Positions 25,668 to 34,450 of a stretch of 64,000 nucleotides of DNA are shown here, in pieces. Position 1 is the stretch's first letter, and each line of letters begins with the position of its first letter. The DNA comes from Klebsiella electrica (GTDB taxonomy: Bacteria > Pseudomonadota > Gammaproteobacteria > Enterobacterales > Enterobacteriaceae). The stretch covers positions 3,410,001-3,474,000 of the forward strand of contig NZ_CP041247.1 of NCBI RefSeq assembly GCF_006711645.1. The letters run 5' to 3'. The position numbers and the translations under genes were made by a program. The notes under the pieces were generated by a model. That model worked only from the letters and a program-made list of their open reading frames with translations, did no database searches and was not told where the DNA came from.

Positions 25668-26278
25668 GCATCGATTTTTTTGTGCTGGGTGCCGGCCCAT
25701 ACCTTAAGCTCCTGACGCCGCTGCGTCGGGAGCGCTGCGGAATGCACTCCGGCAATCGCCCCTTCCAGCGCATAGAGAACATTCAACGTGAGCGCTTTGT
25801 TCGACTCCCGCAATTTCAGCCAGACTTTCTCCGCACCAAACTGACGCAGCATTTTTTCATCGCTCACCCCCGCGTTAATTAGCAGCAGTTCCATATGAAA
25901 ACTGATATTCGGGAGATCTTTTAATCTTCCGGAAGCGCGTTGTCGTCGCTTTTCATTACGTGCGCTTTGTAATGAGGACGCCGATAGATTGAAAAGCGTT
26001 TTGCTATCACGCCAGAGAGTCTCGTCAACCTGATAATATTTCAGCAAGACCGGGCGACCATTTTTCCGCATCGTCAAAAGAGGGGTGGCATGCACCACAC
26101 GATATTCCGCGCTCTGCTCACAAATTTTAAGATAGATTTCGCCCTCGGCGACCATAGCAAAAACGGTATCGTCGATGGCAAGGCTATAGCCGCCAAAGAG
26201 CGGGCGACAGCTTATTTTACCGAGTGGAGATAAACATTCCTGGAATTGATGGAACCGTAAAGATGAAATTTTCTTCAT
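25655..26278 (-). CDS. sxy: Sxy/TfoX, competence regulator
   Basis: A 207-residue protein with the TfoX N-terminal domain (SCRPLFGGYSLAIDDTVFAMV, about 20-100) and C-terminal helix-hairpin-helix-like domain (LLLINAGVSDEKMLRQFGAEKVWLKLR, about 130-190). Sxy works with CRP to activate CRP-S promoters of natural competence genes in enterics. The ATG at 26278 has AAGGAAT upstream; an earlier in-frame ATG adds seven residues. The 5' region holds a perfect 12-bp palindrome. It ends inside the yccS 3' end. Confidence 0.92.
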   Translation of the reverse strand: MKKISSLRFHQFQECLSPLGKISCRPLFGGYSLAIDDTVFAMVAEGEIYLKICEQSAEYRVVHATPLLTMRKNGRPVLLKYYQVDETLWRDSKTLFNLSASSLQSARNEKRRQRASGRLKDLPNISFHMELLLINAGVSDEKMLRQFGAEKVWLKLRESNKALTLNVLYALEGAIAGVHSAALPTQRRQELKVWAGTQHKKIDAYSG

Positions 26279-26320
26279 GATTATTCCTTTGTTAATCATG
26301 TAAATAGAAGATTATTTGTG

Positions 26321-26332
26321 AACGGATCCGTT
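26321..26332. repeat. Perfect palindrome upstream of sxy
   Basis: AACGGATCCGTT, a 12-bp perfect palindrome, lies 43-54 bp upstream of the sxy start in AT-rich DNA (TTTGTG on its left). It may be an operator or a leader hairpin; no factor can be named. The rest of 26333-26674 shows no gene. Confidence 0.4.
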
Positions 26333-26674
26333 AATATAGAAAGTAAGTGACTTCGTATATTGCAGCAAGATGATTTTGACGCTGTTCAAGATTTAATCAT
26401 CGTTTTGCGAGGTGCTTTCAGAAAACAGTCGGGCGAAAATACTCAATATATAAGTAATAAATACGCCAGCCCTGCTTACTGAAATGCTGGTGAATAGTTT
26501 GGCTATCCACGTGGCAAATCTGCGCGATGTGATTCGACCTATGAACCTGGCGCACGGCTGCCGCCGTGACGATTGGCGATAAAAATCGATCTTCCTCACT
26601 CCCCACCAGAACGGTCTGGCGCGGAATTGACAAAAACCATGTACAATTTTCAACCAACGAAGTGATAAATGAGG

Positions 26675-26717
26675 TTGATCTTTTCCCCTGTCGGATATAC
26701 TGTATATTCATACAGCA
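26675..26717 (+). promoter_or_regulatory. sulA promoter with LexA (SOS) box
   Basis: TACTGTATATTCATACAGCA (26698-26717) contains CTG-N10-CAG with AT-rich spacer, a strong LexA site. It overlaps the -10 (TACTGT), 17 bases after the -35 TTGATC at 26675. The same arrangement is known for E. coli sulA. Confidence 0.93.
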
Positions 26718-26737
26718 ACCCACAGGCGGGATAGACT

Positions 26738-27247
26738 ATGTTTACTTCAGCTTACGCAAATCGTTCATCACTGACTTCTGCTTCAGTACGTCGCCCCTCA
26801 CATGACGTCGCCGAACAACCGGCCAGCGGGCTGATCAGTGAAATTGTCTACCGTGAAGATCAACCGATGATGACGCAATTACTGCTGCTACCTTTATTGC
26901 AGCAACTCGGCCAGCAGTCTCGCTGGCAGCTCTGGCTGACGCCGAAGCAGAAATTGAGTCGCGAATGGGTTCAGTCTTCCGGATTACCGCTGTCGAAGGT
27001 TATGCAGATTAATCAGCTCTCCCCTTACAATACCGTCGAATCGATGATCCGTGCGCTGCGCACAGGGAATTACAGCGTGGTGATTGGCTGGCTGGCCGAT
27101 GAGCTGACGGCGGAAGAGCATGAACGCCTGGTTATCGCCGCGCAAGAGGGTCACGCAATGGGGTTTATCATGCGGCCGGTTGGAAATACGAACCAGGCAG
27201 GGAGACAACTCAGCGGGCTAAAAATTCACTCTAATTTGTACCATTAA
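26738..27247 (+). CDS. sulA: SulA, SOS cell division inhibitor
   Basis: A 169-residue protein, the same length as E. coli SulA. It binds FtsZ and blocks ring assembly during DNA damage, and is removed by Lon. The FtsZ-binding core ([22 protein letters not shown]) and the C-terminal Lon-recognition tail (KIHSNLYH, ending in His) are present. Expression should be LexA-controlled through the box 21 bp upstream. Confidence 0.96.
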   Translation: MFTSAYANRSSLTSASVRRPSHDVAEQPASGLISEIVYREDQPMMTQLLLLPLLQQLGQQSRWQLWLTPKQKLSREWVQSSGLPLSKVMQINQLSPYNTVESMIRALRTGNYSVVIGWLADELTAEEHERLVIAAQEGHAMGFIMRPVGNTNQAGRQLSGLKIHSNLYH

Positions 27248-27434
27248 GCCAAATTAGGATTAATCCTGGAATTTTTTTTGCTTACAGCAATACCCTTTTC
27301 GAAAAAGGGTGATTTGTAGCGGAATGCCTGTCTGATGCGGTTTCGCGGCTTTATCCGCTGATTGAAAATCAACCATATTTGTTAAATGTTGTGTACACAA
27401 CCCTTTTTTTTCATATGCCTGACGGAGTTCACAC

Positions 27435-27462
27435 TTGTAAGTTTCGAACTAAGTTGTAGACT
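27435..27462 (+). promoter_or_regulatory. ompA promoter
   Basis: TTGTAA (27435-27440) and TAGACT (27457-27462) are spaced by 16 bases in a block that closely resembles the E. coli ompA promoter as I remember it. A start near 27469 would give a leader of about 131 nt, similar to the long, stabilising ompA leader targeted by the small RNA MicA. The gap 27248-27434 holds only a small CCCTTTT/AAAAAGGG inverted repeat near 27293. Confidence 0.7.
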
Positions 27463-27599
27463 TTACATCGCCAGGGGTGATCGGCTTACGCTGCATGTAT
27501 CAGCATAGTTAACAACAAGTCACGCCCCGGGTGAAGGATTTAACCGTGAGGTCTTTTGTAACTTCATGGCGAATTTTGGATGATAATGAGGCGCAAAAA

Positions 27600-28673
27600 A
27601 TGAAAAAGACAGCTATCGCGATTGCAGTGGCACTGGCTGGCTTCGCTACCGTAGCGCAGGCCGCACCGAAAGATAACACCTGGTATGCAGGTGGTAAACT
27701 GGGCTGGTCCCAGTATCACGATACCGGTTTCTACGGTAACGGTTTCCAGAACAACAATGGCCCGACCCGTAACGATCAGCTGGGCGCTGGTGCGTTCGGT
27801 GGTTATCAGGTTAACCCGTACCTCGGTTTTGAAATGGGTTACGACTGGCTGGGCCGTATGGCTTATAAAGGCAGCGTAGACAACGGCGCTTTCAAAGCTC
27901 AGGGCGTTCAGCTGACTGCTAAACTGGGTTACCCGATCACTGACGATCTGGACATCTACACCCGTCTGGGTGGTATGGTCTGGCGTGCAGATTCTAAAGG
28001 TAACTACGCTTCTACCGGCGTTTCCCGCAGCGAACACGACACTGGCGTATCCCCGGTATTTGCTGGTGGTTTAGAGTGGGCTGTGACTCGTGACATCGCT
28101 ACCCGTCTGGAATACCAGTGGGTTAACAACATCGGTGACGCAGGTACCGTTGGTACTCGTCCTGACAACGGCATGCTGAGCCTGGGTGTTTCTTACCGTT
28201 TCGGTCAGGATGAAGCACCGGCTCCGGTTGTTGCACCAGCTCCGGCTCCGGCTCCGGAAGTGACGACTAAGCACTTCACTCTGAAGTCTGACGTTCTGTT
28301 CAACTTCAATAAAGCTACCCTGAAACCAGAAGGTCGACAGGCTCTGGATCAGCTGTACACCCAGCTGAGCAACATGGATCCGAAAGACGGTTCCGCAGTG
28401 GTTCTGGGCTACACCGACCGTATCGGTTCTGACGCTTACAACCAGCAGCTGTCTGAGAAACGTGCTCAGTCCGTTGTTGACTACTTGGTGTCTAAAGGTA
28501 TCCCGGCTGGCAAAATCTCCGCACGTGGCATGGGTAAATCCAACCCGGTTACTGGCGCTACCTGTAACAACGTGAAAGCTCGCGCTGCACTGATCGACTG
28601 CCTGGGTCCAGATCGTCGCGTAGAGATCGAAGTTAAAGGTTACAAAGACGTAGTAACTCAGCCGCAGGCTTAA
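27600..28673 (+). CDS. ompA: OmpA, outer-membrane structural porin
   Basis: A 357-residue protein. A Sec signal peptide (1-21, ending VAQA) precedes an eight-stranded barrel (about 22-195), an Ala-Pro-rich hinge ([15 protein letters not shown]) and a periplasmic OmpA-like peptidoglycan-binding domain ([16 protein letters not shown], then the NxxLSxxRAxxVxxYL-type [15 protein letters not shown]). It anchors the outer membrane to murein. The ATG at 27600 follows the conserved GAGGCGCAAAA; the reading frame is open further upstream through the leader but that part is untranslated in E. coli. Extra residues in loop regions relative to E. coli are typical of Klebsiella. Confidence 0.98.
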   Translation: MKKTAIAIAVALAGFATVAQAAPKDNTWYAGGKLGWSQYHDTGFYGNGFQNNNGPTRNDQLGAGAFGGYQVNPYLGFEMGYDWLGRMAYKGSVDNGAFKAQGVQLTAKLGYPITDDLDIYTRLGGMVWRADSKGNYASTGVSRSEHDTGVSPVFAGGLEWAVTRDIATRLEYQWVNNIGDAGTVGTRPDNGMLSLGVSYRFGQDEAPAPVVAPAPAPAPEVTTKHFTLKSDVLFNFNKATLKPEGRQALDQLYTQLSNMDPKDGSAVVLGYTDRIGSDAYNQQLSEKRAQSVVDYLVSKGIPAGKISARGMGKSNPVTGATCNNVKARAALIDCLGPDRRVEIEVKGYKDVVTQPQA

Positions 28674-28687
28674 GTTTTACTACCGAT

Positions 28688-28716
28688 AAAAAACCCCGCT
28701 TTGCGGGGTTTTTTTT
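28688..28716 (+). terminator. Terminator of ompA
   Basis: AAAAAACCCCGC and GCGGGGTTTTTT pair around TTT, ending in a long T-run. Confidence 0.95.
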
Positions 28717-28778
28717 GGCCTGAATTCGGATATCAACACAGAGCCAGGCCCAGTACCACTTTGCCCTGTCCTCTGCAG

Positions 28779-29231
28779 CTATTCTTTTCCCAGCAGCACC
28801 TGCAAATCGTGCTTCAGGCTGGACATTTTACTGGCGTACTTCTCTTTATGCTCCGCGTCTTCAATCAACTGTACGATGGTTTCAGACAGGGTTTTCCCAC
28901 GCCGCTGCGCGAGTCCCGCAAGACGCTGCCAGACGATAAACTCCAGGTCGATCGATTTTTTACGCGTATGCAGATGCTCCGCGTTGAAGTGCCGTTTCCG
29001 ACGCGCGCGGATTGTCTGCTTCATCCGGTTCATTAACTCCGGATTCATATGCTGCTCAATCCAGGTATGCACCAGAACAGGTTCATTTTCGAGCGTCAGT
29101 AAGACATCGACCGCGGCTTTCGCTGCGCTGGCTTCAATGTAGCGGGTAATCAACTCACCTTCCCGGTGTTTTTTTACCAGATATTTCCATTTCCAGCCGC
29201 TTTCAAGATTTTCCAGTTGTTGATATTTCAT
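28779..29231 (-). CDS. matP: MatP, Ter macrodomain organiser
   Basis: A 150-residue DNA-binding protein that recognises matS sites in the replication terminus region and tethers Ter to the divisome through ZapB; it also displaces MukBEF. The four-helix-bundle N-terminus begins [30 protein letters not shown], and the ribbon-helix-helix DNA-binding part is around [19 protein letters not shown] saw no convincing matS 13-mer in a partial visual scan. It is divergent from lonH. Confidence 0.95.
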   Translation of the reverse strand: MKYQQLENLESGWKWKYLVKKHREGELITRYIEASAAKAAVDVLLTLENEPVLVHTWIEQHMNPELMNRMKQTIRARRKRHFNAEHLHTRKKSIDLEFIVWQRLAGLAQRRGKTLSETIVQLIEDAEHKEKYASKMSSLKHDLQVLLGKE

Positions 29232-29416
29232 TGCGATCTCAATGTGACCGTGTAACTCATTTCAGGATATCAGTTTTTTCCCAATGTGCTGAGAATAAAT
29301 CATCATTCGTGATGCAGGTAACCCGGTAATCACCACGGCAGACGCAATCCCCCGTGTGCTCAGACGCAGCATAAGGTATAATCGCGCGTTTTACATCTGA
29401 CTAAAAAACAGCGACT

Positions 29417-31174
29417 TTGACCATTACGAAACTTACCCGAAACGACCTTGCTCCTGATACGGAAAGTTATCAGGCGCTGTTTGCACAAGCCGATTTATCC
29501 CAGGCAGAAGATGGCCTCTCCGGCGAACTGCAGCCCCGTTTATTCTATGGTCTGGAGCAGCTTCTGGTGACTCCGACCATTTCGCCATTCATGCTGGTGA
29601 AGGCCCCGGAAGAACCGGAATACCTGCAGTGGCTGGCGACGGAAACGCGAACCTTACATGAACCTGCCGCACCGCTCTACGGTGTGCGCTATCAGGTTAA
29701 TGGCGGCAACGTCACCCTCACCCCGGCTAAAGCTGCCGATGATAATTTTGCCAGCTCCGCGCCGGTTGAATCTACCGACTGGGCAGAAGCAGAGCAGCTC
29801 TTTGGCTGCGTACGGCAATTTAACGGCGAAATCACTCTCCAGCCAGGTCTGGTACACCGCGCCAACGGCGGCGTGCTGATTATCTCTTTGCGTGCGTTAC
29901 TGGCTCAGCCGCTGCTGTGGATGCGCCTGAAAAGTATGGTCACTCGCCAGCGCTTTGACTGGTTGTCCATTGATGAGTCGCGTCCTCTGCCGGTCGCGAT
30001 TCCCTCTATGCCGCTCAGCCTGAAGGTGATTCTGGTGGGTGAACGTGATTCATTGGCCGATTTCCAGGAGATGGAGCCCGAACTCTCCGCCCAGGCGATT
30101 TACAGTGAATACGAAGAGAATATCCAGATTGCCGATGCCGACACGCTCAAGCTGTGGTGTCAGTGGGTAGGCAAAAATGCGCAGCAGCTCGGACTACCGG
30201 GACTGGCCGCTGACGCCTGGCCCCTGCTGATTGAGGAAGCCGCGCGTTATACCGGCGATCAGGAGACATTACCGCTGTGCCCGCTGTGGATAGCCCGCCA
30301 GCTGCGCGAGGCTGCGGCGTTTTGCGAAGGTGGCCAAATCACCGCAGAAGAGATGCAAACCATGCTGGCTCGTCGCGAGTGGCGTGAAGGCTACCTCGCC
30401 GAACGGATTCAGGATGAAATCCTGCAAGAACAGATAATGATTGAGACCGAAGGCGAATGCATCGGCCAGATTAACGCCTTGTCGGTCATCGAATTCCCCG
30501 GACATCCGCGTCCGTTTGGCGAACCGTCGCGCATCAGCTGCGTCGTGCATATCGGCGACGGTGAGTTTATCGACGTTGAACGTAAGGCGGAGCTGGGCGG
30601 CAACATTCATGCCAAAGGCATGATGATCATGCAGGCGTTCCTGATGTCCGAGCTGGAACTCGAACAGCAGCTCCCCTTCACGGCTTCGCTGACCTTTGAA
30701 CAGTCCTACAGTGAAGTCGATGGCGACAGCGCCTCGATGGCCGAACTGTGCGCGCTGATCAGCGCTCTCGCTGGCGTGCCGATTAATCAGAGCATTGCCA
30801 TTACGGGTTCCGTCGATCAGTTTGGTCGCGTGCAGCCGGTAGGCGGCCTTAATGAGAAGATCGAAGGCTTTTTCACCATTTGTCAGCAGCGCGGATTAAC
30901 CGGTAAGCAAGGGGTGATTATTCCTGCGGCAAATATCCGCCACCTGAGTCTGGCGGCAGAACTCCGGCAGGCCGTCGCTGACGAGCAGTTTTTCATCTGG
31001 GCGGTGGAAGATGTCACGGAAGCGCTGCCTGTTCTGACCCAGCTGCTATGGGATGGCGAAGGGCAAACTTTACGGCAAACCATTCAGGAACGGATCGCGC
31101 AGGCGACGCAGCAAGAGAGTCGTCATCGTTTTCCGTGGCCGCTACGCTGGTTAGGCGGTTCAGGTTCCAACTGA
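29417..31174 (+). CDS. ycbZ: LonH/YcbZ, Lon-type protease homologue without AAA+ motor motifs
   Basis: A 585-residue protein whose C-terminal third is a Lon protease domain: the catalytic Ser is in DGDSASMAEL and the catalytic Lys in GGLNEKIEGF. No Walker A is visible in the N-terminal part, in contrast to Lon. Its substrate is unknown. The predicted start is a TTG at 29417, the same N-terminus (MTITKL) as E. coli; the ribosome site is weak, so the start is only moderately sure. The last codons contain the FadR-like operator of fabA. Confidence 0.9.
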   Translation: MTITKLTRNDLAPDTESYQALFAQADLSQAEDGLSGELQPRLFYGLEQLLVTPTISPFMLVKAPEEPEYLQWLATETRTLHEPAAPLYGVRYQVNGGNVTLTPAKAADDNFASSAPVESTDWAEAEQLFGCVRQFNGEITLQPGLVHRANGGVLIISLRALLAQPLLWMRLKSMVTRQRFDWLSIDESRPLPVAIPSMPLSLKVILVGERDSLADFQEMEPELSAQAIYSEYEENIQIADADTLKLWCQWVGKNAQQLGLPGLAADAWPLLIEEAARYTGDQETLPLCPLWIARQLREAAAFCEGGQITAEEMQTMLARREWREGYLAERIQDEILQEQIMIETEGECIGQINALSVIEFPGHPRPFGEPSRISCVVHIGDGEFIDVERKAELGGNIHAKGMMIMQAFLMSELELEQQLPFTASLTFEQSYSEVDGDSASMAELCALISALAGVPINQSIAITGSVDQFGRVQPVGGLNEKIEGFFTICQQRGLTGKQGVIIPAANIRHLSLAAELRQAVADEQFFIWAVEDVTEALPVLTQLLWDGEGQTLRQTIQERIAQATQQESRHRFPWPLRWLGGSGSN

Positions 31175-31185
31175 TCGGACTTGTT
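31169..31185. promoter_or_regulatory. FadR-like operator upstream of fabA
   Basis: AACTGATCGGACTTGTT matches the FadR consensus AACTGGTCNGACMWGTT at nearly all positions. It overlaps the lonH stop codon. FadR is a known activator of fabA. Confidence 0.82.
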
Positions 31186-31186
31186 C

Positions 31187-31204
31187 AGCTTACACGTGTT
31201 AGCT
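31187..31204. promoter_or_regulatory. FabR-like palindrome upstream of fabA
   Basis: AGCTTACACGTGTTAGCT, an imperfect 18-bp palindrome, fits the FabR operator known to repress fabA and fabB (core ACACGTGT). It starts one base after the FadR-like site, so the activator and repressor sites are side by side. Confidence 0.82.
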
Positions 31205-31243
31205 ATCCTGCGTCCCGAACTCAAAATAAGGCTTACTGAAAAC

Positions 31244-31762
31244 ATGGTAGATAAACGCGAATCCTATACGAAAGAAGACCTTCTTGCCTCTGGCCGTGGT
31301 GAACTGTTTGGCGCAAAAGGCCCACAGTTACCTGCGCCGAATATGCTGATGATGGACCGCGTCATCAAAATGACCGAGACCGGTGGTAACTACGATAAAG
31401 GTTATGTTGAAGCAGAACTCGATATTAACCCGGACCTGTGGTTCTTCGGTTGCCACTTTATCGGCGATCCGGTTATGCCTGGCTGTCTGGGACTGGATGC
31501 CATGTGGCAGTTGGTTGGCTTCTACCTCGGCTGGTTAGGCGGCGAGGGTAAAGGGCGTGCGTTAGGCGTAGGTGAAGTTAAACTCACAGGCCAGGTGCTG
31601 CCAACGGCAAAAAAAGTGACCTACCGCATTCATTTCAAACGTGTGATAAACCGCCGTTTGATTATGGGCCTGGCGGATGGTGAAGTGCTGGTTGACGATC
31701 GTCTGATCTACACCGCAACCGATCTGAAAGTGGGTCTGTTCCAGGATACGTCTGCATTCTGA
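31244..31762 (+). CDS. fabA: FabA, 3-hydroxydecanoyl-ACP dehydratase/isomerase
   Basis: A 172-residue enzyme that dehydrates 3-hydroxydecanoyl-ACP and isomerises the trans-2 bond to cis-3, the branch point to unsaturated fatty acids. The active site is visible in [19 protein letters not shown], which contains the catalytic His and Asp. The ATG at 31244 gives the E. coli length exactly; an upstream ATG at 31181 lies within the operator region. Regulated by FadR and FabR sites just upstream. Confidence 0.98.
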   Translation: MVDKRESYTKEDLLASGRGELFGAKGPQLPAPNMLMMDRVIKMTETGGNYDKGYVEAELDINPDLWFFGCHFIGDPVMPGCLGLDAMWQLVGFYLGWLGGEGKGRALGVGEVKLTGQVLPTAKKVTYRIHFKRVINRRLIMGLADGEVLVDDRLIYTATDLKVGLFQDTSAF

Positions 31763-31787
31763 TAAGCAGCGATAGCTTGAAAAAGGC

Positions 31788-31819
31788 GAAGCCCCCGCTA
31801 TGCGGAGGCTTCTTTTTTT
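31788..31819. terminator. Terminator between fabA and rmf
   Basis: GAAGCCCCCGC and GCGGAGGCTTC pair around TAT with one mismatch, followed by seven T on the plus strand. It serves fabA and possibly the convergent rmf. Confidence 0.88.
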
Positions 31820-31829
31820 AAAGAGACAG

Positions 31830-31997
31830 TCAGGCAGTTTGTACCCTGTCCTCCATGGCTTCTCGCCAGCCTCCTAGCCAGTAGGACCTTTGGTTCAAGG
31901 TCTGGTAGGGACACATTTCTTTCGATCTTCCGGTTATCCCGGCCTGGTATCCACGTTGATGTGCCCGTTCCAGGCGATCTCGTTTTTGTCTCTTCAT
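31830..31997 (-). CDS. rmf: Ribosome modulation factor
   Basis: A 55-codon gene on the minus strand. The translation begins MKRQKRDRLERAHQRGYQAG and continues with the invariant KEMCPYQTLNQRS and WLGGWREAMEDR, so it is RMF, which pairs 70S ribosomes into 100S dimers in stationary phase. It is highly basic. The ATG at 31997 is preceded by GGGAAACGAGGC on its strand. A different, longer minus-strand frame overlaps it and is a shadow. RMF genes are normally induced by ppGpp and CRP; no site was identified in 32014-32194. Confidence 0.95.
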   Translation of the reverse strand: MKRQKRDRLERAHQRGYQAGITGRSKEMCPYQTLNQRSYWLGGWREAMEDRVQTA

Positions 31998-32194
31998 GCC
32001 TCGTTTCCCTCATTATTTGATCTGGTGGAAAAGAAAACAGTGGTCACTAAATATGCAACCACGGTTAACGAATACCGCGAATCAGGGGCAACGTCAATGC
32101 GCAAAATTCACGCCATTGTCATAATTGTGAGCTACATGAAAATTCATTTGTACAAAAAATGTGAACCGGCACAAGTAACGACCTGACGAGACAA

Positions 32195-32229
32195 ATAAAA
32201 AACCGCGGTGGTTTTTCAGTCCACCGCGG
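32195..32229 (-). terminator. Terminator of the pqiABC operon
   Basis: On the minus strand CCGCGGTGG and CCACCGCGG form a perfect 9-bp stem with a 9-nt loop, followed by TTTTTTATTTG, 24 bp after the pqiC stop. Confidence 0.92.
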
Positions 32230-32252
32230 CGCTTCATTTTCATTCATTTTAC

Positions 32253-32813
32253 TTATGGCAGGCGATTCAATTCGCTGGCAATTGCCGTGGCTTCCTGAGA
32301 CCAGGCCTGAGCCAGGGTCTTCACCATGGCATCATAGCCATCCTGCTGCTGCTTAAGCTCAATGTTAAACGGGCGCTTAATCAACTGTCCCTGATGCTTC
32401 AGCAGCCACTCGCCGCTGACGATGACCCGCCCATCGTAACGGCCATGAAAGCCATTGACCGCCACGTTGAGCGTATCCTGATCGCTGCCGAGAGGCTGCG
32501 AAGCAACTACCCAACCCGGGAGTTGCGCACTCAGATTCGCCACCAGCGTAGTACGCAGCTGCTGATCGAGCGGGCTGGCCCACAGATTGTTACTGGCTAT
32601 GACATACTGCACGTCGCTGGTCTGATAGACCACACCGTTGCCCGCCAGATAATCCGGGATACTGACCTGTTCAACCCACAGCAGGTTTTTGCTTTGGTGG
32701 GCGGTGCTTTGCGCGCCGCTTTGTCCAACCGGAAGCTGATAGTAGGTTTTATTCTCCCCACTGCTGCAAGCCGCCAGCGCACAGGCCGCAGCCACGATTA
32801 ACCATTTTTTCAT
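32253..32813 (-). CDS. pqiC: PqiC, outer-membrane lipoprotein of the Pqi lipid-transport system
   Basis: A 186-residue lipoprotein with lipobox LAAC (Cys16) and the ABC-type auxiliary lipoprotein fold (YYQLP, then WVEQVSIPDYLAGNGVVYQ). PqiC sits in the outer membrane and receives the PqiB tube, forming a bridge for lipids between the membranes. Its ATG overlaps the pqiB stop by one base (TAATG). Confidence 0.94.
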   Translation of the reverse strand: MKKWLIVAAACALAACSSGENKTYYQLPVGQSGAQSTAHQSKNLLWVEQVSIPDYLAGNGVVYQTSDVQYVIASNNLWASPLDQQLRTTLVANLSAQLPGWVVASQPLGSDQDTLNVAVNGFHGRYDGRVIVSGEWLLKHQGQLIKRPFNIELKQQQDGYDAMVKTLAQAWSQEATAIASELNRLP

Positions 32814-34450
32814 TATTTCGCTCCCTTCGGCTGAGGATCTTTTTTATCCTTCGCCTCAAATACAAGCGCGTTGCTCTTATCATTGAGCGTTTTCAGTACC
32901 GGCTGCAGTTCGCGAAGAACCTGATCCAGGCGCTGCATATCTGCCACCATCTTATTGTATGCCGCCGAACCGGGCTGGAAGCCCTGCATGCTGCGGTTCA
33001 ATTCGCGCAGCGTATTCTGCATATCGGCAGGAAGCTGCTGCATTGACGGGCTTGCCGCTATCTTGTTCAGGCTATCCAGCGTGGTCTGAACGTGCTGCAT
33101 CGTTTTTTCACTTTGCGCCAGCGTGGTGGTCGCTTGCTCCAGCAGCGGATTTATCGGCAGGTTGTTAATCTTATCCAGCGCGTCCATCAGGCGCTGCTGG
33201 ATCTGCGCCAGACCACCGCTGATTGTTGGAATGATCGGATAGGTTCCAAACTCCCGGATCTTGCCGCGCGCAGGCGCTTTCGGATAGAAATCGAGATCGA
33301 TGTACAGCGCGCCGGTCACCAGGTTGCCTGTTTTCAGCGATCCCCGCAGGCCGCGGTTAATCAGATCATCAATATGCGTACGGATATCGAGATCGCCGCC
33401 GAGCTGACTGATCAGCCGTTCTGGTTCAATACGGACTTCCACCGGGATGCGATAGTCTTCGTTCAGGTGCTGATACAGTCCTGGAATAAAGAACGGCACT
33501 TTACCGACGGTACCTAAGCGGATTCCACGGAACTCGACCGGCGCCCCCGGCTGCAGGCCGCGCACGGAGTCTTTAAAGAACATGACGTAATCAATATGCT
33601 GGGTAAAGACGGAATCCTGAATGCTCTTCTGATCGTCGAAGAGATGGTAGCCCGTTTTGTTCGCCACCGGTTCTCCCATATCCAGACCTTCCGGGATATC
33701 AAAGCTGACGCCGCCGCCGAACAGGGTCGCCAGCGATCCCATCTCCACGCGCATCCCGGACGAAGAGAGATCGACCGCAATGCCGCTGTCTTTCCAGAAG
33801 CGAACGTTGGTTGTGACCAGACGATCGTTGGGCGCATTGATAAACAGCTGATAGGTGATGCTGCGCTTTTGCGCATCAAAGGAGCTGGTTTCCACCGAAC
33901 CAACGCGATAGCCGCGGAAGAGTACCGGGTCGCCAGGCGACAGTTGACCCGCTTTATTACTCTCCAGCAGGATACGGATCCCTTTGGCATCCGGCGAAGC
34001 CAGCGGCGGAGAATCCAGCAGCGGGAAACGGGCGGGTTCCCCACCTTTCGTCCCCGGCTGCAGTTCAATGTAGGCCCCGGACAACAGCGTGCCGAGTCCA
34101 CTGATCCCTTCACGTCCTACCTGCGGTTTGACGACCCAAAATACCGAATCTTCATGCAACAGTTTCTTCATGCCGGCGTTCAGCCGGGCTTTAATCTCTA
34201 CGTGCGTCAAATCGTCGGTCAGCGTGGCGCTCTCGACTACCCCGACATCCACGCTGCGGCTTTTAATCCGGGTTTTACCCCCTTCAATCCCTTCAGCATT
34301 GGTGGTGATCAGCGTCACCTCCGGTCCTTGATGGCTGTAGTGATAAAAAAGAATCCACGCGCCGATTAGCACAGTGACGATGGGGAAGATCCACACGGGT
34401 GACCAGTTCTTCACCTTTTGCACTTTCGCTTCTCCGCTCTTATTTTCCAT
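32813..34450 (-). CDS. pqiB: PqiB, MCE-domain periplasmic tunnel protein
   Basis: A 545-residue protein with one N-terminal transmembrane helix (WSPVWIFPIVTVLIGAWILF) and three MCE domains (GPEVTLITTNAEGIEGGKT; SPGDPVLFRGYRVGSVE; LQPGAPVEFRGIRLGTV), followed by long C-terminal helices that form the needle-like tube spanning the periplasm. The ATG at 34450 lies inside the end of pqiA (11-bp overlap). An upstream in-frame start at 34510 lies inside pqiA and lacks support. Confidence 0.95.
   Translation of the reverse strand: MENKSGEAKVQKVKNWSPVWIFPIVTVLIGAWILFYHYSHQGPEVTLITTNAEGIEGGKTRIKSRSVDVGVVESATLTDDLTHVEIKARLNAGMKKLLHEDSVFWVVKPQVGREGISGLGTLLSGAYIELQPGTKGGEPARFPLLDSPPLASPDAKGIRILLESNKAGQLSPGDPVLFRGYRVGSVETSSFDAQKRSITYQLFINAPNDRLVTTNVRFWKDSGIAVDLSSSGMRVEMGSLATLFGGGVSFDIPEGLDMGEPVANKTGYHLFDDQKSIQDSVFTQHIDYVMFFKDSVRGLQPGAPVEFRGIRLGTVGKVPFFIPGLYQHLNEDYRIPVEVRIEPERLISQLGGDLDIRTHIDDLINRGLRGSLKTGNLVTGALYIDLDFYPKAPARGKIREFGTYPIIPTISGGLAQIQQRLMDALDKINNLPINPLLEQATTTLAQSEKTMQHVQTTLDSLNKIAASPSMQQLPADMQNTLRELNRSMQGFQPGSAAYNKMVADMQRLDQVLRELQPVLKTLNDKSNALVFEAKDKKDPQPKGAK

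Noticed and set aside
27291..27310. Terminator for sulA at the CCCTTTT/AAAAAGGG repeat
   Set aside because: The stem is weak and AT-rich with almost no loop and is followed by TGATTTG, not a T-run, so it is not called as a terminator.
31798..32013. 71-codon minus-strand open frame
   Set aside because: It overlaps rmf in another frame; only the rmf frame gives a known protein.
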